Below, in pieces: positions 25,730-33,862 of a DNA stretch of 64,000 bases (positions are counted from its first letter, which is position 1; every line of letters begins with the position of its first letter). The stretch is from assembly GCF_050269735.1 (NCBI RefSeq), contig NZ_JBNNIX010000007.1:34809-98808 (forward strand). Reading direction: 5' to 3'. The position numbers and the translations under genes were made by a program. A model generated the notes under the pieces. It saw nothing but the letters and a program-made list of their open reading frames with translations. It did not search any database and was not told the origin of the DNA. Origin of the DNA: Paenisporosarcina sp050269735. Its GTDB lineage: Bacteria; Bacillota; Bacilli; Bacillales_A; Planococcaceae.

Positions 25730-26647
25730 ATGTATAAGAAAATAGGTTTGATAATAGTTGGTTTGACCTTGTTCTTAAGTGCCTGTAATTCAAAAGACCA
25801 GGAAACTTACACTTTTGAAGAAGTGAAAGATGAAAAAATTGATCATATGCACGGTCTCGGATATACGAATGGGAAAGACACGGTAGTGATTGCTACTCAT
25901 GGAGGGCTATACGAATACGATGGAAAATGGAAGGCTGCGACTAGCAGAAAACATGATTACATGGGATTTTCCGCTGTTAATGAGGGGTTTTATTCCAGTG
26001 GACATCCAGAGCCAAACTCTGATTTAAAAAACCCTTTAGGGATTATTAAAAGTGAAGACAAAGGAGCCAGTTTTAAACAATTGGCTTTTTACGGGGAAGC
26101 TGATTTTCATTACATGACGGCTGGCTATAAAACGAATACGATTTATTTAATCAATGAAACGTCGAATGAGAATCTTGATTTTGGATTGCATTATTCAAAA
26201 GACGAAGGGCAAAGTTGGACAATGTCCAAGATGGAAGGGTTTAAATCCAAGTATATATCTAATCTTGCAGCACATCCAACACTTAGTTCACAACTGGTCA
26301 TTGGAAGCCAAGAGGGATTGTACCTTTCCACAGACTATGGGAATACATTTACCCGTTTAGGGTCACCTACCGTAATTACGTACGTTACTTTGACTGAAAA
26401 AGCTGGGATATATGCAAGTATTGAAAAAGAAAAAGTAAAATTAATGAATTTGAATTTGGATAATAATGATTTAGAAGAAATGAATGTACCTGATTTCAGT
26501 CAGAACAATCCAATTGTCCAAATTGCCTTGAATCCGACAAATGAACAGGAAATTACAATTGCGACGTATGAAAATGATATTTATCAAACAAAAAACCAAG
26601 GGGTAACTTGGAAAATGATTGCTGAAAAAGGGACATTGCAAGAATAG
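25730..26647 (+). CDS. Lipoprotein with BNR/Asp-box beta-propeller repeats (F510_1955-like)
   Basis: 305 residues, lipobox LSAC (Cys20). The mature part is a beta-propeller with four Asp-box turns of the S-x-D-x-G-x-T/S-W/F type (SEDKGASF, SKDEGQSW, STDYGNTF, TKNQGVTW) and an early HMHGLGY motif. This lipoprotein type often sits in copper clusters of Firmicutes. It is 14 nt after the regulator and 14 nt before the CcdA-like gene, so it belongs to the kinase operon. It may bind metal or report on envelope damage; glycosidase activity is not implied. Confidence 0.8.
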   Translation: MYKKIGLIIVGLTLFLSACNSKDQETYTFEEVKDEKIDHMHGLGYTNGKDTVVIATHGGLYEYDGKWKAATSRKHDYMGFSAVNEGFYSSGHPEPNSDLKNPLGIIKSEDKGASFKQLAFYGEADFHYMTAGYKTNTIYLINETSNENLDFGLHYSKDEGQSWTMSKMEGFKSKYISNLAAHPTLSSQLVIGSQEGLYLSTDYGNTFTRLGSPTVITYVTLTEKAGIYASIEKEKVKLMNLNLDNNDLEEMNVPDFSQNNPIVQIALNPTNEQEITIATYENDIYQTKNQGVTWKMIAEKGTLQE

Positions 26648-26661
26648 GAAGGGAATTAAAT

Positions 26662-27396
26662 ATGTACAGTTTTTTGTCAAAAATCAGCTCGACATTAAGT
26701 GAACCTTTTAGCATCTTTGCTCATTCCTTTTCCGAATATCCGATTTTGGTAGCGATATTTCTTGGAATCGTGGGAGCAGTAGCCCCCTGTCAATTGACGG
26801 GGAATATAAGTGCGATTACATATTATGGAAATCGGACCATTCAACACCGAACCGAATGGCTCGATGTTCTTTCATTCATTCTCGGAAAAATTGTCGTGTT
26901 CAGCACTTTAGGTCTTCTCGTTTGGCTCTTTGGTCAATCGTTTGAAAAGAACATGATCACGTATTTTCCTTCTTTAAGAAAGATTGTAGGTCCGTTAATC
27001 GTTTTTGTAGGACTGGTATTGCTAGGAATTTTCAAGCTTAATGTGATCAATAGGATTACAAGTAGGATTCCACTTAGGCTAAGAAAAGGAAAATTGGGTT
27101 CTTTCTTGATGGGTGTCAGTTTCTCAATTGCTTTTTGTCCAACCATGTTTGTTCTTTTCTTTGTTTCGCTGATGCCTTTGGTTTTAACAACTCCTTATGG
27201 TTTGGTACTACCAGCCATCTTTGGAATCGCAACATCCTTGCCTATATTGCTTGTACTGGCAGCCATGTGGTTCCTTGAACTAGACAAACGTACATTCAAT
27301 AAAAGTAAAAAAATTGGGGCAATTATTCAAAAGTACGCTGGTGTATTACTGATTATTATTGGGGTATTTGATACGATTACTTACTGGAGTATCTAA
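26662..27396 (+). CDS. CcdA/DsbD-type transmembrane thiol-electron carrier
   Basis: 244 residues with six or seven membrane helices and a conserved cysteine in each half: APCQLTGN (about residue 40) and AFCPTMF (about 155), the pair that relays electrons across the membrane in CcdA/DsbD proteins. It would pass reducing power from cytosolic thioredoxin to an exported thiol protein. It is the last gene of the kinase operon. In this context it may keep copper-handling surface cysteines reduced. The family overlaps in annotation with TauE/SafE or UreH-like proteins, but the paired cysteines favour the redox role. Confidence 0.75.
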   Translation: MYSFLSKISSTLSEPFSIFAHSFSEYPILVAIFLGIVGAVAPCQLTGNISAITYYGNRTIQHRTEWLDVLSFILGKIVVFSTLGLLVWLFGQSFEKNMITYFPSLRKIVGPLIVFVGLVLLGIFKLNVINRITSRIPLRLRKGKLGSFLMGVSFSIAFCPTMFVLFFVSLMPLVLTTPYGLVLPAIFGIATSLPILLVLAAMWFLELDKRTFNKSKKIGAIIQKYAGVLLIIIGVFDTITYWSI

Positions 27397-27478
27397 CATG
27401 GGGATAAATTAACATAAAAACATACCGCTAAAGTAAGGTGCTTCTAATGCAGCTATGTGGTAATGGGAGGAAACAAAC

Positions 27479-28291
27479 ATGAATTTATTGCTAGGCGCTA
27501 TCGATCCGATCGCTTTTTCTCTCGGACCAGTAGAAGTACGATGGTACGGCGTCATTATCGCTTTGGGTATTGTTATAGCTTTTATTGTGGCTCAAAAAGA
27601 GCTGGTGAAACTTGGTTTTCATCAGGATTTCTTAACCGATTTATTAGTATGGGCTGTACCGCTCGCCATCTTGGGTGCACGGTTGTACTATGTTCTGTTT
27701 AAATGGGAGTACTATATTGAAAACCCAGGTCAAATCCTTCAGGTATGGGAAGGTGGTCTGGCGATACATGGAGCATTAATTGCATCGTTCATCGTTGCGT
27801 ATCTTTTTACGAGAAAGCGCAATGCATCGTTTTTAAAAGTAGCTGATATAGTTGCACCAAGTATATTAATTGGCCAAACAATTGGCCGGTGGGGAAATTT
27901 TATGAATCAAGAAGCCCATGGTGGACCAGTTTTAAGGGGCTTTCTGGAGAATATGTTTCTACCGAATTGGATTATTGAACAAATGAAAATTGATGGTGTC
28001 TATTATCATCCAACATTCTTATATGAATCGTTGTGGAACTTTACAGGTGTTGTTCTCCTGATTTTACTTCGTCGTGTGAATTTACGTCGCGGGGAAATGT
28101 TCTTAACTTATGTCATTTGGTATTCAATTGGTCGTTTCTATATTGAAGGGATGAGAACTGATAGCCTTTATTTGGTTGGAGAACTCCGTGCGGCTCAAGT
28201 CGTATCTCTCATGGCGATAGTAGTTGCAATCATATTCTTTGTGTATAGAAGGGTTATGATGAAGAAGTCTTTACGATACCAGGATGCCTAA
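27479..28291 (+). CDS. lgt: Accessory prolipoprotein diacylglyceryl transferase
   Basis: 270 residues, seven membrane helices. The Lgt signature GRWGNFMNQEAHGG is intact, as is the earlier H-G-A-L motif (HGALIASF) and the late Arg/Glu-containing GRFYIEGMRTDS. Lgt moves diacylglycerol from phosphatidylglycerol to the lipobox cysteine. GGGAGG precedes the ATG. The host must have its own essential lgt, so this is an extra copy. It sits among lipoprotein genes of the island (multicopper oxidase, BNR protein, YdhK-like protein), as in some copper islands of Listeria and Staphylococcus, and may supply modification capacity under copper stress. A terminator follows. Confidence 0.93.
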   Translation: MNLLLGAIDPIAFSLGPVEVRWYGVIIALGIVIAFIVAQKELVKLGFHQDFLTDLLVWAVPLAILGARLYYVLFKWEYYIENPGQILQVWEGGLAIHGALIASFIVAYLFTRKRNASFLKVADIVAPSILIGQTIGRWGNFMNQEAHGGPVLRGFLENMFLPNWIIEQMKIDGVYYHPTFLYESLWNFTGVVLLILLRRVNLRRGEMFLTYVIWYSIGRFYIEGMRTDSLYLVGELRAAQVVSLMAIVVAIIFFVYRRVMMKKSLRYQDA

Positions 28292-28390
28292 GGTGTTATA
28301 AATGAACTGCTGTTTCCTAGTTGAGAGCAGTGTGGTAGAGAAAAAATGATAAATGTTCAATAATTGCTAAGCAATTTGAAATCTATAATG

Positions 28391-28437
28391 GCTGACCCGA
28401 AAACTCTAATAATTAGAGTTAGGGTTAGCTTTTTTTC
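28391..28437 (+). terminator. Terminator of lgt
   Basis: GCTGACCC pairs with GGGTTAGC outside an inner palindrome AACTCTAAT/ATTAGAGTT, followed by T7. Confidence 0.85.
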
Positions 28438-28605
28438 TTGCCAAGCACATTAGCCATTAATAAAACAAACCGCAATTCTTCTAATACCTTTTACCATTTA
28501 GAAGTCTTGTAAGGAGAATGGGATATTAAAAATTGCAGCTGTTTCGTTATGAGGCGTCCTGTTTTCACTCATATAATTTAGTACGTATAGTTTATACTTA
28601 CTGGT
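28438..28605. other. Intergenic stretch
   Basis: About 170 nt with no supported gene, ending at the IS3-type remnant. Confidence 0.4.
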
Positions 28606-28757
28606 CTAGTTTGTATATGATTTAAAAAGTCCTTCCACTCCAGTGTACTCGTATTGTAAAACCCATTTATTTATCGTAGATGCGAACGTTTTAAATGATT
28701 CGGCTATTGAAGAATAACCACCATGCCCATCTAAGAACCTTTGTTTTGTATCCAACT
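28606..28757 (-). pseudogene. Remnant of an IS3/IS150-type transposase OrfA (helix-turn-helix)
   Basis: About 50 residues (K-L-D-T-K-Q-R-F-L-D-G...) match the N-terminal HTH of IS3-family OrfA proteins: a first helix, G-G-Y-S-S-I-A turn, then INKWVLQYEYTGVEGL. The frame stops early, no OrfB follows and the start region overlaps the terminator of the neighbouring gene. It is a non-functional insertion-sequence trace. Confidence 0.6.
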
Positions 28758-28796
28758 TTTTCGCTATCGTAAATTTCGTCAAAAAAAACTGCATCT

Positions 28797-28824
28797 CCAA
28801 ATGTTAGTTTTGTCTAACATTTGG
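28797..28824 (-). terminator. Terminator of the YdhK/CopL-like gene
   Basis: An 11-bp perfect stem, CCAAATGTTAG with CTAACATTTGG, followed on the minus strand by a T8 tract. Confidence 0.8.
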
Positions 28825-28854
28825 GGTGCAGTTCATTAAGGATAAGCTCTTTTC

Positions 28855-29439
28855 TTATTCAGCGGACAGTTCACTATCTGTAACCCATTTATGATTGGTC
28901 ACTTTTTCTCCACCGTTAGTCGGTGTGTAATCGATCATATATACTGTTGTTTGTTCAGCAGAATCAATTTCTGCAGTTGCACCTTTCATGCCGTCCATAT
29001 GGTTTGCCTCAACCGTAACTTCCTCACCAGGTTCGAATGGTTCTTTCTCAGCATCTTTTATCTCTTCATGGATAACCCATTCATGATTTTCCACTCGCTC
29101 TCCTCCAGTAGTCGGAGTATACGAAATGGTATATACCGTAGTCTCAAATGCCCCAACGATTGTTGCTTCGGCACCTTTCATGCCTTCCATGTGATCGGCT
29201 TGGAGCACAGCTGTGCTGCCAACCTCATAAGTAGGTTTTTCTGCCTCTGCCAACCCTTCAGGAATTTCTCCTGAGCCGGAATGGTCCATACCCTCCATAC
29301 TGTTTTCAGAACTTGAATCCTTCATATTTTCGTGATCCATGTCTTCCATGTTATCTTTTTCGGGAGAGGAGTCTGAGCATGCACTTAGGGTAAGCGCTAG
29401 AGCAGGGACAAGAATTAATTTTTTGTACGAATGTTTCAT
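28855..29439 (-). CDS. YdhK/CopL-like lipoprotein with two DUF1541 repeats
   Basis: 194 residues. Lipobox LSAC (Cys21), a Met/Asp/His-rich linker (MEDMDHENMKD... MEGMDHSG), then two DUF1541 repeats of about 60 residues, each with a ADHMEGMKGAEA-type motif, a Y-x-I-x-Y-T-P-T stretch and a NHEWV/NHKWV ending. The Met and His residues suit Cu(I)/Cu(II) binding. Staphylococcal CopL, a surface copper-binding lipoprotein, belongs to this family and is likewise found with mco and a copper ATPase. Its promoter carries the 11-nt tandem box. Confident family call; copper binding is inferred. Confidence 0.88.
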   Translation of the reverse strand: MKHSYKKLILVPALALTLSACSDSSPEKDNMEDMDHENMKDSSSENSMEGMDHSGSGEIPEGLAEAEKPTYEVGSTAVLQADHMEGMKGAEATIVGAFETTVYTISYTPTTGGERVENHEWVIHEEIKDAEKEPFEPGEEVTVEANHMDGMKGATAEIDSAEQTTVYMIDYTPTNGGEKVTNHKWVTDSELSAE

Positions 29440-29470
29440 CTGTAAATCACTCCTTAAGCGTTATGAAGAG

Positions 29471-29505
29471 AGTATACCCTCAAATTATGCAAAAAAAATG
29501 CAGAA
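29471..29505 (-). promoter_or_regulatory. Tandem 11-nt response-regulator box and -10 element of the YdhK/CopL-like gene
   Basis: Read on the minus strand: TTCTGCATTTT (29505-29495) then TTTTGCATAAT (29494-29484), 7-nt gap, TATACT (29476-29471). Same geometry as the other four. Confidence 0.65.
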
Positions 29506-29700
29506 CCCTCATTTTCTAAACTATTTCTTGGAAATTTCTAGACCCCTCAGACAAGAGTAAGGTGGTATCAAGCAAAGTAACAGGTAATGACAAGTTCGCA
29601 TTTCGCCATCATGAACCTCCCTAACTATATCCATAGGGCACCGGGTTGAGGAGTGAGAACTCATGATGGTGAATGGATGAACATAATTGGATTACTATTC

Positions 29701-30266
29701 TTACTCAGATCTCCTACGATATATATATTCTCTTTTAAAAAGTGATGCCAAAACCATTACACTAACTAAAGTGAACAATATTAAGGGTAATTGTAAATTA
29801 AAGGATTTCATTAGTCCGTTTATGATTGCGATCTCAATTAGCACAGAAGGGATTTTTCCAATGGTACTTACCATCATAAACTTCCATTTTCCAATTGAAG
29901 TGAACGCAGCCCCAGCAGTTACCAGCCCAGAGGGAACAAAAGGGAGGATACGAAAAAAATAATGGTTATAAATACAACACGATTGGAACTACTTTGTATC
30001 CTAGTCCAATATGAATGGGCTCTCCAAGTCGGTTTTATCTTTGAAGCTCCCATTTTATATAAGCCAAATCCAATTTGTGTGCCGATAATCTCTCCCAGTA
30101 AGGATAAGGATGTACCTAATACGATACCGAACGTCGAAAGGTTAATTGCAGTAAGGAAAGCACTAGGGATAAAGCCGAGAGCATTGAAAATGCAATTAAA
30201 AAAGAGTAAGACTGAAAATTTAACGAAACTATGAGAGTTATCTAACATTTCTATGTAGTCCTGCAT
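29701..30266 (-). pseudogene. TVP38/TMEM64 (VTT, DedA-like) membrane protein, frameshifted in a homopolymer
   Basis: The first frame (start 30266) reads a normal TVP38 N-terminal half (NALGFIPSAFLTAINL...GEIIGTQIGFGLY) up to a run of seven T (29953-29959, minus strand) and then leaves the frame, ending at a false stop at 29919. A one-base shift there restores RILPFVPSGLVTAGAAF and the rest of the VTT domain to a stop at 29701. Together they make about 188 residues, the usual size. It is either a recent pseudogene, a phase-variable tract, or a sequencing error in A7. A ribosome binding site AGGAG precedes the start. Confidence 0.75.
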
Positions 30267-30457
30267 GAATTTTCTCCTGTTATACAGACAGAACTTTATT
30301 AAGGTTGTCCTTTTTAAAAATAATGTTCTGTGACTGCGGCCGCATCAAAATGATTTTTGGATTCTCGTTTTGTTTCGTTATAAAACCCTTCTCTAAATGG
30401 TGGGAAGAGTATCCCCGCCATTTATACAGAAAATTATTTTTTCCAGAACATAAAAAA

Positions 30458-30484
30458 CAGGACTAAGAGAAGTCTTAAATCCTG
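30458..30484 (-). terminator. Terminator of the 66-aa gene
   Basis: CAGGACTAAGA pairs with TCTTAAATCCTG (one bulge), followed on the minus strand by T6. It is 10 nt past the small gene's stop. Confidence 0.7.
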
Positions 30485-30493
30485 CGGTTATTA

Positions 30494-30694
30494 TTAAAAA
30501 ATGATTTCAATTGATTTTAGCTCCCCCACAGTCCTTTTTAACATAGGCTTAGATGGCCTTTCAATCTCACCTTCAAAGCCAGAGCTTTCCAATGCTTGTA
30601 GCATGAAGTTAATCTGTTCTGCGTTCAAAGAAACATCGAGATCCCAGACATCATTATCTTTAAAATTGTAAATCAACTTATATTCTTTCTTCAT
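30494..30694 (-). CDS. Uncharacterised 66-aa protein controlled by the tandem box
   Basis: 66 residues, soluble, no membrane segment or cysteine; acidic middle and basic end. AAAGGGGGTGATTTC precedes its ATG and a terminator follows, so it is a real single-gene unit. Its promoter has the 11-nt tandem box shared with the copper/envelope genes. I do not recognise the family; the alternating hydrophobic pattern suggests a small beta/alpha protein. Confidence 0.65.
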   Translation of the reverse strand: MKKEYKLIYNFKDNDVWDLDVSLNAEQINFMLQALESSGFEGEIERPSKPMLKRTVGELKSIEIIF

Positions 30695-30762
30695 GAAATC
30701 ACCCCCTTTGATAAGAACTCAATACTTTCTATTATGTAAGAGTAGTGTTTTTGTATATAAAC

Positions 30763-30797
30763 AGAATACATAAGAAATATGGAGAAATTATGCAGAA
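30763..30797 (-). promoter_or_regulatory. Tandem 11-nt response-regulator box and -10 element of the 66-aa gene
   Basis: Read on the minus strand: TTCTGCATAAT (30797-30787) then TTCTCCATATT (30786-30776), 7-nt gap, TATTCT (30768-30763). This is the best match to the consensus. It lies between this gene and the divergent Cys-rich protein gene and could influence both. Confidence 0.65.
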
Positions 30798-30903
30798 GTA
30801 AATATATTTTCGTGAAAATGCAAAAACTATTAGATGTATGACAATTTCGTAATTGGGAAACATGAAGGTTGACTAAATGAAAACCAATTTAAGGAGGAAT
30901 AGC

Positions 30904-31233
30904 ATGACGAATCATCAGCATGAAGAATGCCTTAGAGCCTGTTTAGAATGTCTAGAAGCTTGCAACACATGCTTTACTGCTTGTCTGAAGGAAGATCATA
31001 GTAGCATGTTGAGCGATTGCATTAAACTGGACAGGGAGTGTGCAGATATATGCAACCTTGCGATTACTGCTATGCAGACTGAGAGCCGACATATGAAAGA
31101 GATTTGTACTCTTTGTGCCTTGATATGTAGATCATGTGCTGAAGAATGTGCCAAGCATGATCATGAACACTGTCAAAAATGTGCCGAGGCTTGCCGTAAA
31201 TGTGCAGAAGCCTGTGAAAAAATGGCTGGATAA
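30904..31233 (+). CDS. Cys-rich four-helix-bundle copper-storage-like protein (Csp/DUF326)
   Basis: 109 residues with 19 cysteines arranged as repeated C-x2-C and C-x3-C along amphipathic helices, plus His at the start. This matches the DUF326/Csp fold, a four-helix bundle whose core cysteines bind many Cu(I) ions. No signal peptide, so it should be a cytosolic Csp3-like store. The ATG at 30904 has AAGGAGG 6 nt upstream; the longer reading from 30877 runs through that site. It closes the copper island and is followed by a strong terminator. Confidence 0.88.
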   Translation: MTNHQHEECLRACLECLEACNTCFTACLKEDHSSMLSDCIKLDRECADICNLAITAMQTESRHMKEICTLCALICRSCAEECAKHDHEHCQKCAEACRKCAEACEKMAG

Positions 31234-31258
31234 AAATATAATTAATTAAAAGTAAATA

Positions 31259-31298
31259 GAAGTCCCCTTTTCAAATGAAAAGGGGACTTCTGTTTTTT
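31259..31298 (+). terminator. Terminator of the Csp-like gene
   Basis: GAAGTCCCCTTTTCA pairs with GAAAAGGGGACTTC, then TGTTTTTT. Confidence 0.9.
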
Positions 31299-31510
31299 AT
31301 GAAATTAAAATACTGTTCGATATCAAAAATGTGTTGTTTAAAACACTTATAAGCAGAATATTACGAATATTATAATAAATAATAAAATTGTAATATCATT
31401 GTTACGTAAATGTAAAATTAAATAGGTTTATATCGTGGTAGACTGTGGTTAAGTTAATTTTTCAGAAAATAATTCAGCCTAGAGCTAAATATCGGGGGAT
31501 TTTACTTTAT

Positions 31511-32011
31511 ATGAAATTACAGTCACGGTTGCTTAAGGGCATTTCAATATTTACATTAGCATCATTCATCTTTATAGCTCCATTTGCAAATCAAGCAGAA
31601 GCTGCTTCAAGTATAAACGCAACACAAATCGTAACAACTGCAAACCAAGTAATGGGTACCAAGTATGTATGGGGTGGTACTACAACAACAGGCTTTGACT
31701 GCTCAGGATTTATTGGGTACGTATATAAAAAAGCTGGTGTTGCCTTACCAAGAACAACTGCTGGGATGATAACTGTTGGTACTACAGTTTCAAAAAATAA
31801 CCTTAAAGCCGGCGATTTGGTATTCTTCAATACTTCAGGTAAAGGTGTATCTCATGCAGGAATTTACATTGGAAACGGCAAGTTCGCACATTCTTCATCC
31901 AGTAAAGGTGTTTCTGTATCAAAATTAAACGATCCTTACTACTGGGGTGCTAAATATATGGGTGCTAAGCGTGTAGCAAAAGTATCTCAAGTAGCTTCAT
32001 CAAAAAAATAA
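31511..32011 (+). CDS. Secreted NlpC/P60 peptidoglycan endopeptidase
   Basis: About 166 residues. Signal peptide ending at Q-A-E-A-A, then one NlpC/P60 domain with catalytic Cys in FDCSGFIGY, His in SHAGIYIGNG and third polar/His residue in FAHSSSSKG. No LysM or SH3 domain, so it is a bare catalytic module that cuts the D-Glu/diaminopimelate bond. The start is the ATG at 31511 before a normal signal peptide; the GTG reading 22 codons longer has no site. A perfect 15-bp terminator follows. Confidence 0.9.
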   Translation: MKLQSRLLKGISIFTLASFIFIAPFANQAEAASSINATQIVTTANQVMGTKYVWGGTTTTGFDCSGFIGYVYKKAGVALPRTTAGMITVGTTVSKNNLKAGDLVFFNTSGKGVSHAGIYIGNGKFAHSSSSKGVSVSKLNDPYYWGAKYMGAKRVAKVSQVASSKK

Positions 32012-32023
32012 ACTCACATTTCT

Positions 32024-32061
32024 AAACGTCTTACTGCAGACTATCATGCAGTAAGACGTTT
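32024..32061 (+). terminator. Terminator of the NlpC/P60 gene
   Basis: AAACGTCTTACTGCA pairs perfectly with TGCAGTAAGACGTTT around 8 nt. Confidence 0.9.
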
Positions 32062-32216
32062 ATTAGTTTATGTACTGAACACTTTTTCTATGTTTTTACA
32101 CTAATGTTTCTAGTAATATAGAGAAATTCAATCTACTGAAAGACGGGAAATAAATAAACCATATTTTTTTACTTTATTTTTTAAATGATTTAATTGTTCA
32201 ACATACAACTATCGTT

Positions 32217-32678
32217 CTATCTATTAACAGTGGTTTTATGTTGAACAGTTTCAACTGTTTCTTCCTCATTCATAAGTTCATCCAAGAGATTTATATTGTG
32301 TTTCATGCTAAGTAAAACTATATAACAGGCACATATATTTAATGCAGGTGATAAAATTTTGGATAAGGAAATATCTTGGGAAAATATAAAAAAGTACACC
32401 GTGGCAAAACAGAATATTACAATTGATATCATAAAAAAGATTCTCGCGATTATTATATTCCCCTTTGGCGCTATAACTGTAGCGACATACACACTTGTAA
32501 AGACTCCCAAAAAATCTATTATAAATATCATTAAATAAACATAATTATCGGATGAATGCCAAGCATATTCCAAAAAATAGTACGAAAGATAAGAAATGTA
32601 ACCAATGGGCAAGAAGAAAATCCATCTAAATAGTTTTACCTCCCATACCCAAGACCACATTATCTTCATGTTGTTCAA
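32217..32678 (-). CDS. Uncharacterised four-helix membrane protein
   Basis: About 153 residues with four hydrophobic helices and a short charged tail (EEETVETVQHKTTVNR). I do not recognise the family. The start is doubtful: a TTG at 32678 has GGTGG 6 nt upstream, an ATG three codons later has it at 16 nt. No operon partner. Confidence 0.55.
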   Translation of the reverse strand: MNNMKIMWSWVWEVKLFRWIFFLPIGYISYLSYYFLEYAWHSSDNYVYLMIFIIDFLGVFTSVYVATVIAPKGNIIIARIFFMISIVIFCFATVYFFIFSQDISLSKILSPALNICACYIVLLSMKHNINLLDELMNEEETVETVQHKTTVNR

Positions 32679-32907
32679 CGCAATCCACCTCACTTAATAG
32701 TAAAAAGCCAATGACTCCTTTTAATAGAATGTACTTTTTGACAAGCAAGAATAGAATAAGATATTTGAATTTAGCATTAAAGTATATTTTTAGAAATCTA
32801 GTTTTATAGGCAATCAATTTTATAAATAAAGTAATAAAATTAGGAAATCTTTCAATAGAATAAAAAATAAACATAACTTTTATGAAAAATATTAATGGGG
32901 GAGTGCC

Positions 32908-33270
32908 ATGAAATACATTATTATCTTATTAATTTCATCATCATTGTTATTACCCGGTTGTTCAAAAAGAACTGATACTGAAAGGGTACATGAAGATTTA
33001 ATTGATATGATAGCAATTAATGATGTATACCTTTATTACAGCGAAGAAGAAACGAAAAGCTTTAATCAAAGTGAAATTGACATTTTAATAGGTGAAGTTT
33101 TATTTACAGTAAAAGGGAATGAAAAAGGTGGTTATAAGCCGAAAAACGGGGATGCAACATTTTTAGATGTAGGAACTAAAATTTACTCTGTAGTGGGTTA
33201 TAGCAGCATTGAAAGAGTATACGCAAATGGTAAATTGTATGGACCGTATAGTTTTCTACAAAAACATTAA
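32908..33270 (+). CDS. Small uncharacterised lipoprotein
   Basis: 120 residues with lipobox LLPGC (Cys18) and a mature domain of about 100 residues that looks beta-rich, ending YANGKLYGPYSFLQKH. GGGGGAG precedes the ATG. Family not recognised; a convergent terminator follows. Confidence 0.7.
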   Translation: MKYIIILLISSSLLLPGCSKRTDTERVHEDLIDMIAINDVYLYYSEEETKSFNQSEIDILIGEVLFTVKGNEKGGYKPKNGDATFLDVGTKIYSVVGYSSIERVYANGKLYGPYSFLQKH

Positions 33271-33314
33271 CTTTTAACCAAGCAATGATGCGACTTGGTA
33301 TTGATTTCACAAAG

Positions 33315-33352
33315 AAACCCTCACAATAAAAACATTCCCATTGTGAGGGTTT
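33315..33352. terminator. Bidirectional terminator
   Basis: AAACCCTCACAAT pairs perfectly with ATTGTGAGGGTTT; serves the lipoprotein gene on the plus strand and the DNA-binding protein gene on the minus strand. Confidence 0.85.
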
Positions 33353-33361
33353 CAAATTTGT

Positions 33362-33847
33362 CTAGTGAGCACCTTTGTTTTTTTTCGGTGAATCATGGAT
33401 ATAGTTTTCAATCTCTTCTTTTAACCAGTAAGGTTTCCCTCCAATTAAGGCTGTTTCATTGGGCAGTTTCCCTCTCTTTCGTAACATGTGAATTTTCTTG
33501 GTATCCATGTTTCTTCCATGCTCATTCATCAACTCGCCAATATCTTTCTGGCTTAATAAGTCATTTGGATTCTTAATAATCAGCGGTTTAAATAATTTTG
33601 TATGATAAGTGTCGGAATAAAAGTAAGTGAATACTCGATTCATCGCGAATTCAATCCAATCAGAATCCAGTTCTTTAAAGATGAGATTCAAATCAAACGA
33701 TTCTTCGTATTCAAAGAAACGTGCAAGTGCTACGAGCACTTGTTCATTTTGATTTAATGATTTCAAGTCTTGCTGCTGTTCTTTTGTTTCTACATAAGAC
33801 CTAAGATTCTGGCATTTCGCCAGAATTTCCATAGTTGCCTTTTTCAA
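33362..33847 (-). CDS. Probable self-regulated DNA-binding protein with a C-terminal excisionase/MerR-like helix-turn-helix
   Basis: About 161 residues. I place the start at a TTG (33847) with GGAGGG 7 nt upstream; the longer ATG reading to 33919 passes through two palindromes and a promoter and is false. The C-terminal 55 residues look like a winged helix: LLSQKDIGELMNEHGRN, then RKRGKLPNETALIGGKPYW, as in excisionase/MerR-like domains. The N-terminal 90 residues are helical and unassigned. Two identical operators frame its promoter, so it probably represses itself, as plasmid copy or partition regulators do. Downstream of an 81-aa gene and radC on the same strand. Confidence 0.6.
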   Translation of the reverse strand: MKKATMEILAKCQNLRSYVETKEQQQDLKSLNQNEQVLVALARFFEYEESFDLNLIFKELDSDWIEFAMNRVFTYFYSDTYHTKLFKPLIIKNPNDLLSQKDIGELMNEHGRNMDTKKIHMLRKRGKLPNETALIGGKPYWLKEEIENYIHDSPKKNKGAH

Positions 33848-33862
33848 GTGAATTCCCTCCTT

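Noticed and set aside
25730..26647. Glycosyl hydrolase or sialidase
   Set aside because: Asp-box turns mark a beta-propeller but no catalytic residues of sialidases are evident; a structural or binding lipoprotein is more likely.
29687..30234. Two plus-strand ORFs of about 90 codons
   Set aside because: They are shadows of the frameshifted TVP38 gene on the other strand, which shows clear family motifs across the same bases.
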